From: an uncultured Bacilli bacterium
GTDB taxonomy: Bacteria > Bacillota_I > Bacilli_A > RF39 > UBA660
Assembly: GCA_947623645.1 (NCBI GenBank)
Contig: CANQHK010000017.1
Span: 1-14,913 of the forward strand
Direction: 5' to 3'
DNA length: 14,913 nucleotides
Made by a program: the position numbers and the translations under genes. Shown here in pieces: positions 6,762 to 13,289 of this stretch. Under the pieces are notes generated by a model. It was given only the letters and a program-made list of their open reading frames with translations, was not told where the DNA came from and searched no databases. Within the stretch, counting starts at the first letter, position 1. Every line of letters starts with the position of its first letter.

Positions 6762-8510
6762 TCAATTCATTTCTTTTTTCAAAGTTTTAACTTTTATGTT
6801 AGATTCAACATCCTGTTTTTTATAGTATTCTAAATCTATTTTAGAATTTGCCATTCTAACTAGAGGATCAGTTGTATAATTGATTTTACTAGGCAAAGCA
6901 CTTTCCCCAATATTTTTTGTAATTAACTGTTTCATTTTATCTTCAAATTCTTTATAATCAATATCACTTGAATATAATGATATATGATAGCTTGGGAGAA
7001 ATTGTAATATGTCATCCGATATTGGTGTAATAACCGCTTCTCTTACTTCTGGTAAAGATAATAATAATTCCTCTATTTGTTCTGGATAAATATTATCACA
7101 TCCACAAACAAAATTTCTTTTTTGTCTTCCCACATACTTATAGAAACCATCATGATCTTCTTTTAAATAATCCCCTAAATTCAACCATTTCGTTCCGTTT
7201 TCATCATAAGAAATGACTTTTGCAGTTTCCTCTGGATTATTATGATATCCAATCATAATAGAAGGTCCTGAAAGATATACAATTCCTCTTTCCCCTTTGT
7301 TTACTTCTAATCCAGTTTCTGGATTGATAAGTTTTACCTTTAATGTTGGGATTGGAACTCCCAGCATACCTTCTTTAAAATAATTTCCTGTATTTAGTAT
7401 ATTGGAACCCCATGTTTCCGTAGCTCCTAATCCATCTCCAAGTTTTGCTGTACTACCACAAAAAGCCAATGCTTCATTAATAGCTCCTTCTGTTGATTCT
7501 TTTTTTGCTTCTCCTCCAGAGAATGTAACTTGTAGATTTGTTAACGTATTGGGTTTCAAATTACTTTTTGGAACATAAACTCCATTTTTCTTTTCAATTA
7601 ACGATGTCCAATGAGGGGGTCCACCCGATGCACCATTTGCTTGTGTTCTAACTAATTCTTCATAAAAATCATTTGGCATTGCTTTCAATGTTAATGCAAA
7701 TGTCATATTATTCGTTAAAGCAGAATGGAGAATAGATCTTCCAAATGCCATATGTCCTACGGGTATTTGTCCTAAATATGTTTTTCCATCAAAAAAATTT
7801 TCATCATATAGTTGCTTCATCCCTTCAATTTCAGAGTTTAAACCAACATCATTTAATTCAACACCTTTATGAACTCCAGAAGAACCTCCTGTAAACATAA
7901 TATCACTTAATTCGCCATCAATATATGGTGTATCTGGTAATGTTAATCCATCATAATTTAATTTTAGTAAATGTTTTAATCTTTTATCCTTGACTAATGT
8001 AAAATTACCATTCTTAATTTGCATGAAATGATATCCTAATTTTAATTTCCAATTATTACTGGATTCTACCAAAGAATAAAGAATGGTTGAAATATTCAAA
8101 GACTTTTCCAAATCTTTAAAATTACCATATGAAAAATCAGTAGTTATAACCATTTTTGGCATGGTTAAATAAATATCATTTTTTATTTTTTCTTTATTAT
8201 CAAATGGACTATAACCAACAACTACTGCACCTATTTTATTTAACGCATAAAGAAGATAGACTGCTTCTGGTGTATTAAGAGTACAAACTCCTATTAAATC
8301 TCCCTTTCTTATTCCTTTAGAATATAATATTTTTGCATATTTATCTATGGATTCAAATAATTCTTCATAGGTAATTTTTTTATCTCCAAAAGTTAAAGCA
8401 ATATTATTCATGTGATTTTTGCTACTTTCAAGCATATAATCATATTTGCTCTGATGGATATTCAGTTTACTTTCTTTCGTCTTTAGTTCTCTAGTTTCAT
8501 TGTTTTTCAT
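6762..8510 (-). CDS. ANL-superfamily AMP-binding enzyme (acyl-CoA synthetase-like), first of two
   Basis: A 582-residue adenylate-forming enzyme of unknown substrate. Core motifs seen: FTGGSSGVHKG (206-216, the AMP-binding P-loop with GG-SS in place of SG-TT), LGATETWG (361-368), LGDYLKEDHDG (445-455), GRQKR (461-465), and a C-terminal lysine in MANSKID (K557), the usual catalytic position. It lacks the N-terminal extension of the second enzyme and differs from it in every motif, so the pair is not a recent duplication. The start at 8510 has GGGGAG about 11 nt upstream, a rather long spacing. It has its own strong promoter (8574-8546) and leads the set with the hybrid kinase 97 nt downstream. 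No acyl carrier or thioesterase domain is visible. A fatty or aromatic acid:CoA ligase is the simplest reading, but this is inference from the fold. Confidence 0.85.
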   Translation of the reverse strand: MKNNETRELKTKESKLNIHQSKYDYMLESSKNHMNNIALTFGDKKITYEELFESIDKYAKILYSKGIRKGDLIGVCTLNTPEAVYLLYALNKIGAVVVGYSPFDNKEKIKNDIYLTMPKMVITTDFSYGNFKDLEKSLNISTILYSLVESSNNWKLKLGYHFMQIKNGNFTLVKDKRLKHLLKLNYDGLTLPDTPYIDGELSDIMFTGGSSGVHKGVELNDVGLNSEIEGMKQLYDENFFDGKTYLGQIPVGHMAFGRSILHSALTNNMTFALTLKAMPNDFYEELVRTQANGASGGPPHWTSLIEKKNGVYVPKSNLKPNTLTNLQVTFSGGEAKKESTEGAINEALAFCGSTAKLGDGLGATETWGSNILNTGNYFKEGMLGVPIPTLKVKLINPETGLEVNKGERGIVYLSGPSIMIGYHNNPEETAKVISYDENGTKWLNLGDYLKEDHDGFYKYVGRQKRNFVCGCDNIYPEQIEELLLSLPEVREAVITPISDDILQFLPSYHISLYSSDIDYKEFEDKMKQLITKNIGESALPSKINYTTDPLVRMANSKIDLEYYKKQDVESNIKVKTLKKEMN

Positions 8511-8526
8511 ATTATTAAAATCTCCC

Positions 8527-8541
8527 CTAAAAATATTTTAG
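8527..8541. repeat. Palindrome at the transcription start of the first ANL gene
   Basis: CTAAAA-ATA-TTTTAG is a perfect palindrome just downstream of the -10 box, covering the expected start (~8539). It ends at the C-run complementary to the SD (8523-8527). It could be an operator. Being all A/T apart from its end bases, it could also arise by chance. Confidence 0.3.
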
Positions 8542-8545
8542 TAGT

Positions 8546-8574
8546 ATTATAGCATACATATTTTAAATTGTAAA
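8546..8574 (-). promoter_or_regulatory. Promoter of the first ANL gene
   Basis: TTTACA (8574-8569) is followed after exactly 17 nt by TATAAT (8551-8546), preceded by TGC, so both boxes and an extended -10 are present. It overlaps the last codons of the recombinase remnant, which suggests the promoter was formed or kept within decayed mobile DNA. Confidence 0.7.
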
Positions 8575-8867
8575 TTAACAATAGCATCAGATATTTCCCT
8601 GTTATTATTTTTATTTTTTAGTAAATTTATGTAAAAATCTTCTTTAGTTTTAACTCTATTTATCTAATTATACATTTCATTAGTACAATCAATAACTATC
8701 TTATTTTTATCAAAATAGACATTAGATGTAATAACTGTTGATGTGTGTTCTAGTAATTCTGATACTGCTTTTAAATCAAAGTTATTGATTAAAAGTAAAG
8801 TAGAATAAGTGTGTTTAAGATTATGAAATCGAAACATATTATCATCTATAAATTTTTTTATAAAATA
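8547..8867 (-). pseudogene. Remnant of a tyrosine recombinase (integrase), C-terminal part with in-frame stop
   Basis: Reading the minus strand from about 8867 gives a stretch that matches the catalytic end of phage-type tyrosine recombinases: MFRFHNLKHTYSTLLL from 8837, then LKAVSELLEHTS, then ITSNVYFDKNKIVIDC. These align with the family's FHDLRHTxAT, LLGHSS and nucleophile Tyr segments. The arginine of HxLR is Lys here and GH is EH, so key residues are damaged; the Tyr is present. A TAG at 8666-8664 interrupts the frame, after which another 38 codons of integrase-like tail (INRVKTKEDF...) run to a TAA at 8547. The N-terminal ~300 residues of a normal integrase are absent, since the frame closes (TAA at 8894-8892) within the 3' end of the sigma-like gene. 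Only a fragment of about 57 residues could be made. It marks an old integration event. Confidence 0.8.
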
Positions 8868-8869
8868 AA

Positions 8870-10195
8870 TTATTGTAATTTTTTTAACAATTTAATATTT
8901 TCATCTTGTCTTAGTTTTTCTAAAGTTTTTTCTCTTAATTCTAAAACTTGTTCTAAACTAATACCCAATAAATTTGCTATTTCTTCATCTTCATATAACT
9001 CTTTAAATTTTAAGATAATATATCTTTGTTCAATTTTATCTAGACTTTTAATTATTTTTATCATATCATCACTAAAATAAGATGTATCAATAATTGGTTT
9101 CATTGCTATGGTATCAATTACTTCTTTATTACTATTTCGGTAAGCCATTTTATTTAAACTATCTTTTTCTTGTTCTGACAAATCACGAATTATTTTTCTT
9201 TTTAAACAACCCTTTATATAAGCATTCATATATGAAATAATCTGGCCTAAATAACGTGAATTCGTTCTATTAATAAAATCAAATATTAGCATATTAGCTT
9301 CTGCATTTAATTCTTCATGATAATCAGAATTAAATTTAATTTCATAAATCTTAACTAAATCAGTTACAATCTTTCTTACACTAAAAAACAATTTATTATA
9401 GATTAATTGTTTCGTATCATATATACCTGCATAGTAATAACCTAACAAAAAATTTATTTCCAATAAATCAACTTTCTTAAGACAATGATAGACCGTTTCG
9501 ATTCTTCTTTTATCAAGTTTAATGAAGCCTTCTTTTTCTTTACCAAAATACCAAACAAAATAAATCGCTCTTAAATAATCAAAATTAAAACTCATTACTA
9601 ATTTGACTGAATCCCAATCAATATTTAAAAGATTACTTATTTCTTTAAATTCTTCTTCCTCATGACAAAATTTTAACTTTTCAAAAGAATCTTTTCTAAT
9701 TTTTATATAATATTTTTTAATAGCTAATTCCATAGCCTCCTCTGGTATATTCTTACTATCTTTTATATCCATATGTTGTAAATAAGACAAAATCGACTGA
9801 TAAGTTAAATTATTTCTTTTACAATAATCAATTAATCTTTCTCCTTTATAAAACCATAATTCTTTAAAAATATGATTTTCTTCATAATGTTTTACTGCAA
9901 GTAAAGCTATTTCATTATCACTTTTATTAGGATATTTTTTTCTTATTTCTTGAACATATGTCCTCATTGTTGGATAAACATAGCCATGCAATAATGTATA
10001 TTTTCTTAAAGTTAAACCATCTACTTTATAGGAAGGTTTAGGCTTTTTAGGACCAGCTTCTATACAGGCATTTATTGTATCTTCAACTTCTTTTTGAGAA
10101 GTCATGTTAATAATTTTTCTTCTAATACTATTATAATTTAACCCCTGTTCCTTACAGTATTTATTTAAAGAAATACCATTATAAAAAAACGACAA
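8870..10195 (-). CDS. Sigma-70-like protein with N-terminal HTH-like repeats, main part of a frameshifted gene
   Basis: A 441-codon frame. The C-terminal half looks like a divergent sigma-70 family protein: a region-2-like helical block (about 260-338, with EELNAEANMLIFDF...YMNAYIKGCLKRKI) and a region-4-like HTH (about 376-432, with DEEIANLLGISLEQVLELREKTLEKLR in outline). The N-terminal ~165 residues hold three copies of a ~55-residue module of the form YxxGxxLxxYCxxNxLxYxxI followed by an acidic helix, at about 5, 57 and 116. A fourth copy is encoded by the upstream frame ending at 10165. The frame's only early start is a TTG at 10195 with no SD, so it is probably not started independently. 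A -1 shift at 10189-10183 joins both frames into one protein of 499 residues. No anti-sigma gene is visible. It lies just upstream of an integrase remnant, so it may be an element-borne regulator. Confidence 0.7.
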   Translation of the reverse strand: MSFFYNGISLNKYCKEQGLNYNSIRRKIINMTSQKEVEDTINACIEAGPKKPKPSYKVDGLTLRKYTLLHGYVYPTMRTYVQEIRKKYPNKSDNEIALLAVKHYEENHIFKELWFYKGERLIDYCKRNNLTYQSILSYLQHMDIKDSKNIPEEAMELAIKKYYIKIRKDSFEKLKFCHEEEEFKEISNLLNIDWDSVKLVMSFNFDYLRAIYFVWYFGKEKEGFIKLDKRRIETVYHCLKKVDLLEINFLLGYYYAGIYDTKQLIYNKLFFSVRKIVTDLVKIYEIKFNSDYHEELNAEANMLIFDFINRTNSRYLGQIISYMNAYIKGCLKRKIIRDLSEQEKDSLNKMAYRNSNKEVIDTIAMKPIIDTSYFSDDMIKIIKSLDKIEQRYIILKFKELYEDEEIANLLGISLEQVLELREKTLEKLRQDENIKLLKKLQ

Positions 10196-10368
10196 CGTGG
10201 ATCCGTAAATTCTTCCATTGCTTTGTCTACTAATTCTTGTATACCTAAATTTGACATAGTACCTTTTAGATTTTGAATTCTTGCTATTATCTTACAATAA
10301 CTAATACCATTATCATGACAATACTTTTTCAAAGGAATTCCATCTTTGTAATAAACATTTCTTGACAT
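10165..10368 (-). CDS. 5' part of the frameshifted repeat-sigma gene
   Basis: This 67-codon frame has an excellent start: AAAGGAGG about 7 nt before ATG 10368. Its first half, YYKDGIPLKKYCHDNGISY, is a copy of the module repeated three times in the next frame, and an acidic helix follows (ELVDKAMEEF). After TDPRCRFF it leaves the repeat pattern and ends within six codons, whereas the -1 frame continues it perfectly as FFYNGISLNKYC. The true gene product is therefore most likely the joined protein, made either before a one-base loss in a T run or by ribosomal slippage. Alone, this frame would give a one-module peptide. Confidence 0.75.
   Translation of the reverse strand: MSRNVYYKDGIPLKKYCHDNGISYCKIIARIQNLKGTMSNLGIQELVDKAMEEFTDPRCRFFIMVFL
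10183..10189 (-). other. T7 run at the frame junction (U UUU UUU -1 slippery heptamer)
   Basis: The 5' frame reads CGT TTT TTT ATA here, so the seven Ts are phased as T TTT TTT, the canonical X XXY YYZ arrangement for -1 slippage. After a -1 shift the next codons are TAT AAT GGT, which restore the repeat module. The zero frame stops about 6 codons later. No strong hairpin or internal SD was seen nearby, so a plain one-base deletion from T8, or an assembly error in the run, remains possible. Confidence 0.6.
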
Positions 10369-10441
10369 CTAAACCCTCCTTTGATTTTTATTCTTCTATA
10401 TTTTTTATTTTGCCTTTTTCGCCTTATGTCGTAATCCTTTC

Positions 10442-10450
10442 TTTATATCA
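10442..10450 (-). promoter_or_regulatory. Proximal candidate promoter of the repeat-sigma gene
   Basis: TGATATAAA (10450-10442) is an extended -10 about 75 nt before the ATG at 10368. The -35 region is not recognisable. Confidence 0.35.
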
Positions 10451-10464
10451 TTTTTTCGTTAGAG

Positions 10465-10486
10465 TAATTTCTAAAATAATTTCTAA
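10465..10486. repeat. Tandem 10-bp direct repeats upstream of the repeat-sigma gene
   Basis: TAATTTCTAA occurs at 10465-10474 and again at 10477-10486, exactly 12 bp apart, between the two candidate promoters of the sigma-like gene. Two identical sites on nearly the same helix face suggest a binding site for a regulator. The sequence is AT-rich, so chance cannot be excluded. Confidence 0.4.
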
Positions 10487-10510
10487 TTTATTGCTGTTAC
10501 TTCAGTTGAT

Positions 10511-10519
10511 ATTATAGCA
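10511..10519 (-). promoter_or_regulatory. Distal candidate promoter of the repeat-sigma gene
   Basis: TGCTATAAT (10519-10511) is a perfect extended -10 on the minus strand; the -35 position (TATGAA) is weak. It would give a leader of about 135 nt containing the tandem repeats. It lies just outside the broken 5' end of the TM2 pseudogene. Confidence 0.5.
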
Positions 10520-10527
10520 GAGTTTAA

Positions 10528-10721
10528 TTTTATTTCATAGTTTTTCCTAAAATTTTTCTTGGAAGTCGCGGAATTGATCGTTTCATGATTGGAGATATTG
10601 GAATGGGAGTATTAAAACTTTTAACTTTCGGTGGATGTGGTATACTAACAATCGTTGATTGGTTCTTAATTACTGGAAAAGTAAAAGAAAGAACATGGCA
10701 ACCTTATCGATGGTGTTATAA
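10528..10721 (+). pseudogene. TM2-domain gene, 5'-truncated and probably frameshifted
   Basis: The plus strand from about 10543 encodes most of a TM2 domain: FPKIFLGSRGIDRFMIGDIG, then GVLKLLTFGGCGILTIVDWFLI. The conserved part begins upstream of the first ATG (10585), there is no SD there, and a stop lies at 10525-10527, so the normal N-terminus and start are missing. After TGKVKER (to ~10693) the open frame runs on as unlikely sequence to 10821. A one-base shift there gives a short tail (MATLSMVL) that stops at 10721, two bases before the next gene, the arrangement expected of an intact operon. TM2 proteins are small membrane proteins of uncertain role. The loss of the 5' end abuts the sigma-gene promoter region. 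Confidence 0.6.
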
Positions 10722-10723
10722 GA

Positions 10724-11101
10724 ATGAAAAAATTGAAGTGCATGGTTGGTGCACTTTCTTTTTCCTTATTTTATATTTTTATTTCTATTTTTTTTCATCT
10801 TCCCCTTTGTCCTTTTTATAATCTTTTCCATATACCATGTCCTGGATATGGAATCACTCGAAGTTTTAAAGCTCTCTTTTTGGAATGGAATTTAAAGAAA
10901 TCTTTACAATATAATATTTTAACCATTCCTATTTTTTTAGGAGCATTAATTTGTTTTGTTATCAAGACCTATGAGTTTTTGCATCATACCTCATTTCTTA
11001 CTGATTTTTTTCATCAGCACAAAAACATTCTAATCATTGGAGCTATTATTTTAACAATTTTATCCTTCTATATAAACTTAAAAAATCCTCTTTTATATTA
11101 A
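10724..11101 (+). CDS. DUF2752 family small membrane protein
   Basis: A 125-residue protein with three hydrophobic segments (about 8-27, 68-84, 103-119). The DUF2752 hallmark CPFYNLFHIPCPGYGITRSF (from about residue 29) is clear. The family usually has PCPGCGxTR; here the second Cys is Tyr, so the paired-cysteine feature is broken. Function is unknown for the family. It starts two bases after the probable stop of the TM2 remnant, and TM2 and DUF2752 genes are commonly paired. The ATG at 10724 has only a weak SD (GGTG 9 nt upstream), so it probably relied on coupling to the TM2 gene and may now be poorly expressed. It ends 56 nt before a strong bidirectional terminator. Confidence 0.75.
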   Translation: MKKLKCMVGALSFSLFYIFISIFFHLPLCPFYNLFHIPCPGYGITRSFKALFLEWNLKKSLQYNILTIPIFLGALICFVIKTYEFLHHTSFLTDFFHQHKNILIIGAIILTILSFYINLKNPLLY

Positions 11102-11156
11102 AATTAGACCATTTCGTTTGTTTTTCTGCTACTTTATTACTTTTTTTGCATTCAAA

Positions 11157-11184
11157 ACCTGCTGAAATTTATCAGCAGGTCTTT
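11157..11184. terminator. Bidirectional Rho-independent terminator
   Basis: ACCTGCTGA (11157-11165) pairs perfectly with TCAGCAGGT (11172-11180) over a 6-nt loop. On the plus strand it is followed by CTTTTTATC and on the minus strand by TTTTGAA. It lies between the converging ends of the DUF2752 gene (11101) and the M23 peptidase gene (11185) and should serve both. Confidence 0.9.
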
Positions 11185-12393
11185 TTATCTACTATACCAA
11201 GTTTGATAAGTTTTACTTGGAAAACTAATGACGCTGGATGCTCCTTTATATCCACTTTTGAATTTACTTGTTGCAAAACTTACATATTTATTCCAAGTAC
11301 TACAATTGTTATCTCCATATAATCTACATGGATATACTTCCAAATGCAAATGAACTCCAAAAGCATGACCAGTATCTCCCATATAACCAACAATTGTATT
11401 ACTAGTTACTTCTTTTGCTTTCATACCTACATAAATTCCTGGACCATATCTACTAAGATGGGCATATAAAGCGGAATAATATTGTCCGCTCGTTGTTTTA
11501 TATTGAATGATTAAACATAGAGCTCCATAAGAATCGTGATAAACACTGGTAATAACTCCATTTCCAATCGAATATAGTGGTGTATTTCTTCCTGTAGAAC
11601 TTCCTAAGTCAATTCCTCTATGAAGACTTCCCCATCGATATCCTACAAAACTGGTTACGTATCCAGAGGTCATTGGTCTTAAAAAAGTAGCATTGCTTTG
11701 AGTTACAGCACAATCTCTTCCAATAACGTCGGTTCTGTTTTTACATCCTTGAGATTTATAATAATCCACTAACTCTTTTTTAGATTTAACTTGTTGTTCT
11801 AGACTTGGAGAAAGCTCTCCTAAAGACGCAATAGAACTATTTAATTTCCCGATTTCATTATTTAAATCAACTGTCTTTTTTTCGTATTCTTCTTGCTTTT
11901 GAGCAAGTTCTTTTTTTCGATTTTCGTTTTTCGTAATTAAGTTTTCCATATCTGTAATTATCTTATCATTGTATTCTGTAATTTGCTCTACTACAGACAA
12001 ACGGTAAATCAAATCTTTTATAGAATCTCCGCCAAAAATATATTCAAGGTAAGCATTTTCTCCTTGGCTCATTTGAAGATAAGCAATAACTTCTTGGGAT
12101 TGAACATTTTTGCTTTCAATTTCTGCATTGGCATCGACGATTTCTTTTTGAAGATCATCTGCTTCTTTTCCCATAGCAGTGATTTGATTTTTTAGAGAAT
12201 TAATTGTGGCATTGTTTACATCGATTTGATCTTCTTTATTTTGAATGGCTTGATTATTGGCATTTAACTCATTTTGAGCTTTCGTTAAATCATCTTGTAC
12301 TTTTCCAAAAGTTAATTCTTCTGCTAATACATTGGTTGGAAGAATAGCAAAGATTGCTATGAATAAAAATAAACTATATAATTTCTTTTTCAT
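11185..12393 (-). CDS. Secreted coiled-coil M23 peptidase, FtsEX-linked
   Basis: A 402-residue exported peptidoglycan hydrolase candidate. It has a signal peptide (1-24, cleavage likely after NVLA), a long coiled coil in two parts (about 28-110 and 138-212) with a helical hinge region between them (about 111-137), a linker with a Cys pair (C217, C228), and a C-terminal LytM/M23 domain (~237-370). Zinc ligands look intact: H258 and D262 in LHRGID, H350 in HLHLE, with H312 (YAHLS) and H348 also kept, so it should be an active endopeptidase and not a degenerate activator. It is the last gene of ftsE-ftsX-M23, and its ATG overlaps the ftsX stop (ATGA), implying translational coupling. By analogy with EnvC, CwlO and PcsB, the coiled coil is expected to contact FtsX, so that ATP hydrolysis by FtsE switches on wall cleavage at division. 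Confidence 0.93.
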   Translation of the reverse strand: MKKKLYSLFLFIAIFAILPTNVLAEELTFGKVQDDLTKAQNELNANNQAIQNKEDQIDVNNATINSLKNQITAMGKEADDLQKEIVDANAEIESKNVQSQEVIAYLQMSQGENAYLEYIFGGDSIKDLIYRLSVVEQITEYNDKIITDMENLITKNENRKKELAQKQEEYEKKTVDLNNEIGKLNSSIASLGELSPSLEQQVKSKKELVDYYKSQGCKNRTDVIGRDCAVTQSNATFLRPMTSGYVTSFVGYRWGSLHRGIDLGSSTGRNTPLYSIGNGVITSVYHDSYGALCLIIQYKTTSGQYYSALYAHLSRYGPGIYVGMKAKEVTSNTIVGYMGDTGHAFGVHLHLEVYPCRLYGDNNCSTWNKYVSFATSKFKSGYKGASSVISFPSKTYQTWYSR

Positions 12394-13289
12394 ATCTTTA
12401 AATACTTCCTTACTGCTTGATAGCTACCAATAACACCAACAATCATTCCAATCAATAATACAACAAGAGAGATTCCATAAACAAATGGTTCAGGGGTGAT
12501 TAAACGAATAAGCGGAGAGAATATTTGCCCACCAAAATGTTGATAAAATGCATAGTACCCATAAATTATTATTAATATTGGAATAATGGAACCAATCATT
12601 CCTAAGACCATTCCTTCAATTACAAAAGGCATTTTTATCGATAAGTTACTTGCTCCTACTAAACGCATAATTGAAATTTCTCTTTTTCTTGAGAAAATCG
12701 TAAGTTTTATCGTGTTTACAATTAAAAATACAATTACTACTATCAACATAATAACAGCGAGAACAGTTGCTTTTTTAACTACTCGAAAAGCAGATAAAAA
12801 TTGATTAATCATCGTTTCTCCATAGTTTACCGATTCTACTCCATCGATATTCTTAATATTGTCTGCTGTTGTTCCAATTTGTTCTAGCTCTGTTACTTTA
12901 ATTTCAAACGTATCTCTTAGTGGATTTTCTTCTTCCCCCCAAGCTTTCATTGCGGAGGCTAACTTACTCGAAGAAGCTTCCATTTCTTGCCGTAACTCTG
13001 CTTTGGATTTATAAGTTATAGAAGCAATATTATTCATATTATCTAACTGTGTTCGAATCGCTGCGATTTGTTCTTCTCCTACCTCTTTTTTAATAAATAC
13101 AACAACGGTTACATCCTCTTTGATTACTTTTGTAAAATTATTGATGTTTAAGGAAGCAAGGAGTGCGATAGCAACGATAATTAATGTGATTGTGATACAA
13201 GTAATTGCTGCAAGAGATAAGGAAAAATTTCGGAATACACTACGGAAGGCATCTCTTACATTTCTTCCTAACATTCTAAATATCTTCAT
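12390..13289 (-). CDS. ftsX: Cell division protein FtsX
   Basis: The membrane subunit of the FtsEX complex, 299 residues from the chosen start. It has the FtsX plan: a cytoplasmic N-terminus, TM1 (~24-47), an outside loop (~48-170) that binds the wall hydrolase, then TM2 (~175-196), the conserved REISIMRLVGAS motif (204-215), TM3 (~222-246) and TM4 (~269-290). The frame also has an ATG at 13310, but AAAGGA lies ~10 nt before the ATG at 13289 and the upstream one has no good SD, so 13289 is preferred. This start overlaps the end of ftsE by 14 bases, and the gene's stop overlaps the next start, so the three genes are tightly coupled. Confidence 0.95.
   Translation of the reverse strand: MKIFRMLGRNVRDAFRSVFRNFSLSLAAITCITITLIIVAIALLASLNINNFTKVIKEDVTVVVFIKKEVGEEQIAAIRTQLDNMNNIASITYKSKAELRQEMEASSSKLASAMKAWGEEENPLRDTFEIKVTELEQIGTTADNIKNIDGVESVNYGETMINQFLSAFRVVKKATVLAVIMLIVVIVFLIVNTIKLTIFSRKREISIMRLVGASNLSIKMPFVIEGMVLGMIGSIIPILIIIYGYYAFYQHFGGQIFSPLIRLITPEPFVYGISLVVLLIGMIVGVIGSYQAVRKYLKI

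Noticed and set aside
2754..8510. The ANL genes as part of a nonribosomal peptide synthetase
   Set aside because: No condensation, carrier or thioesterase domain is fused or adjacent.
8811..9080. Plus-strand frame of 89 codons
   Set aside because: Low-complexity Ile/Phe/Ser-rich shadow of the sigma-like gene and integrase remnant.
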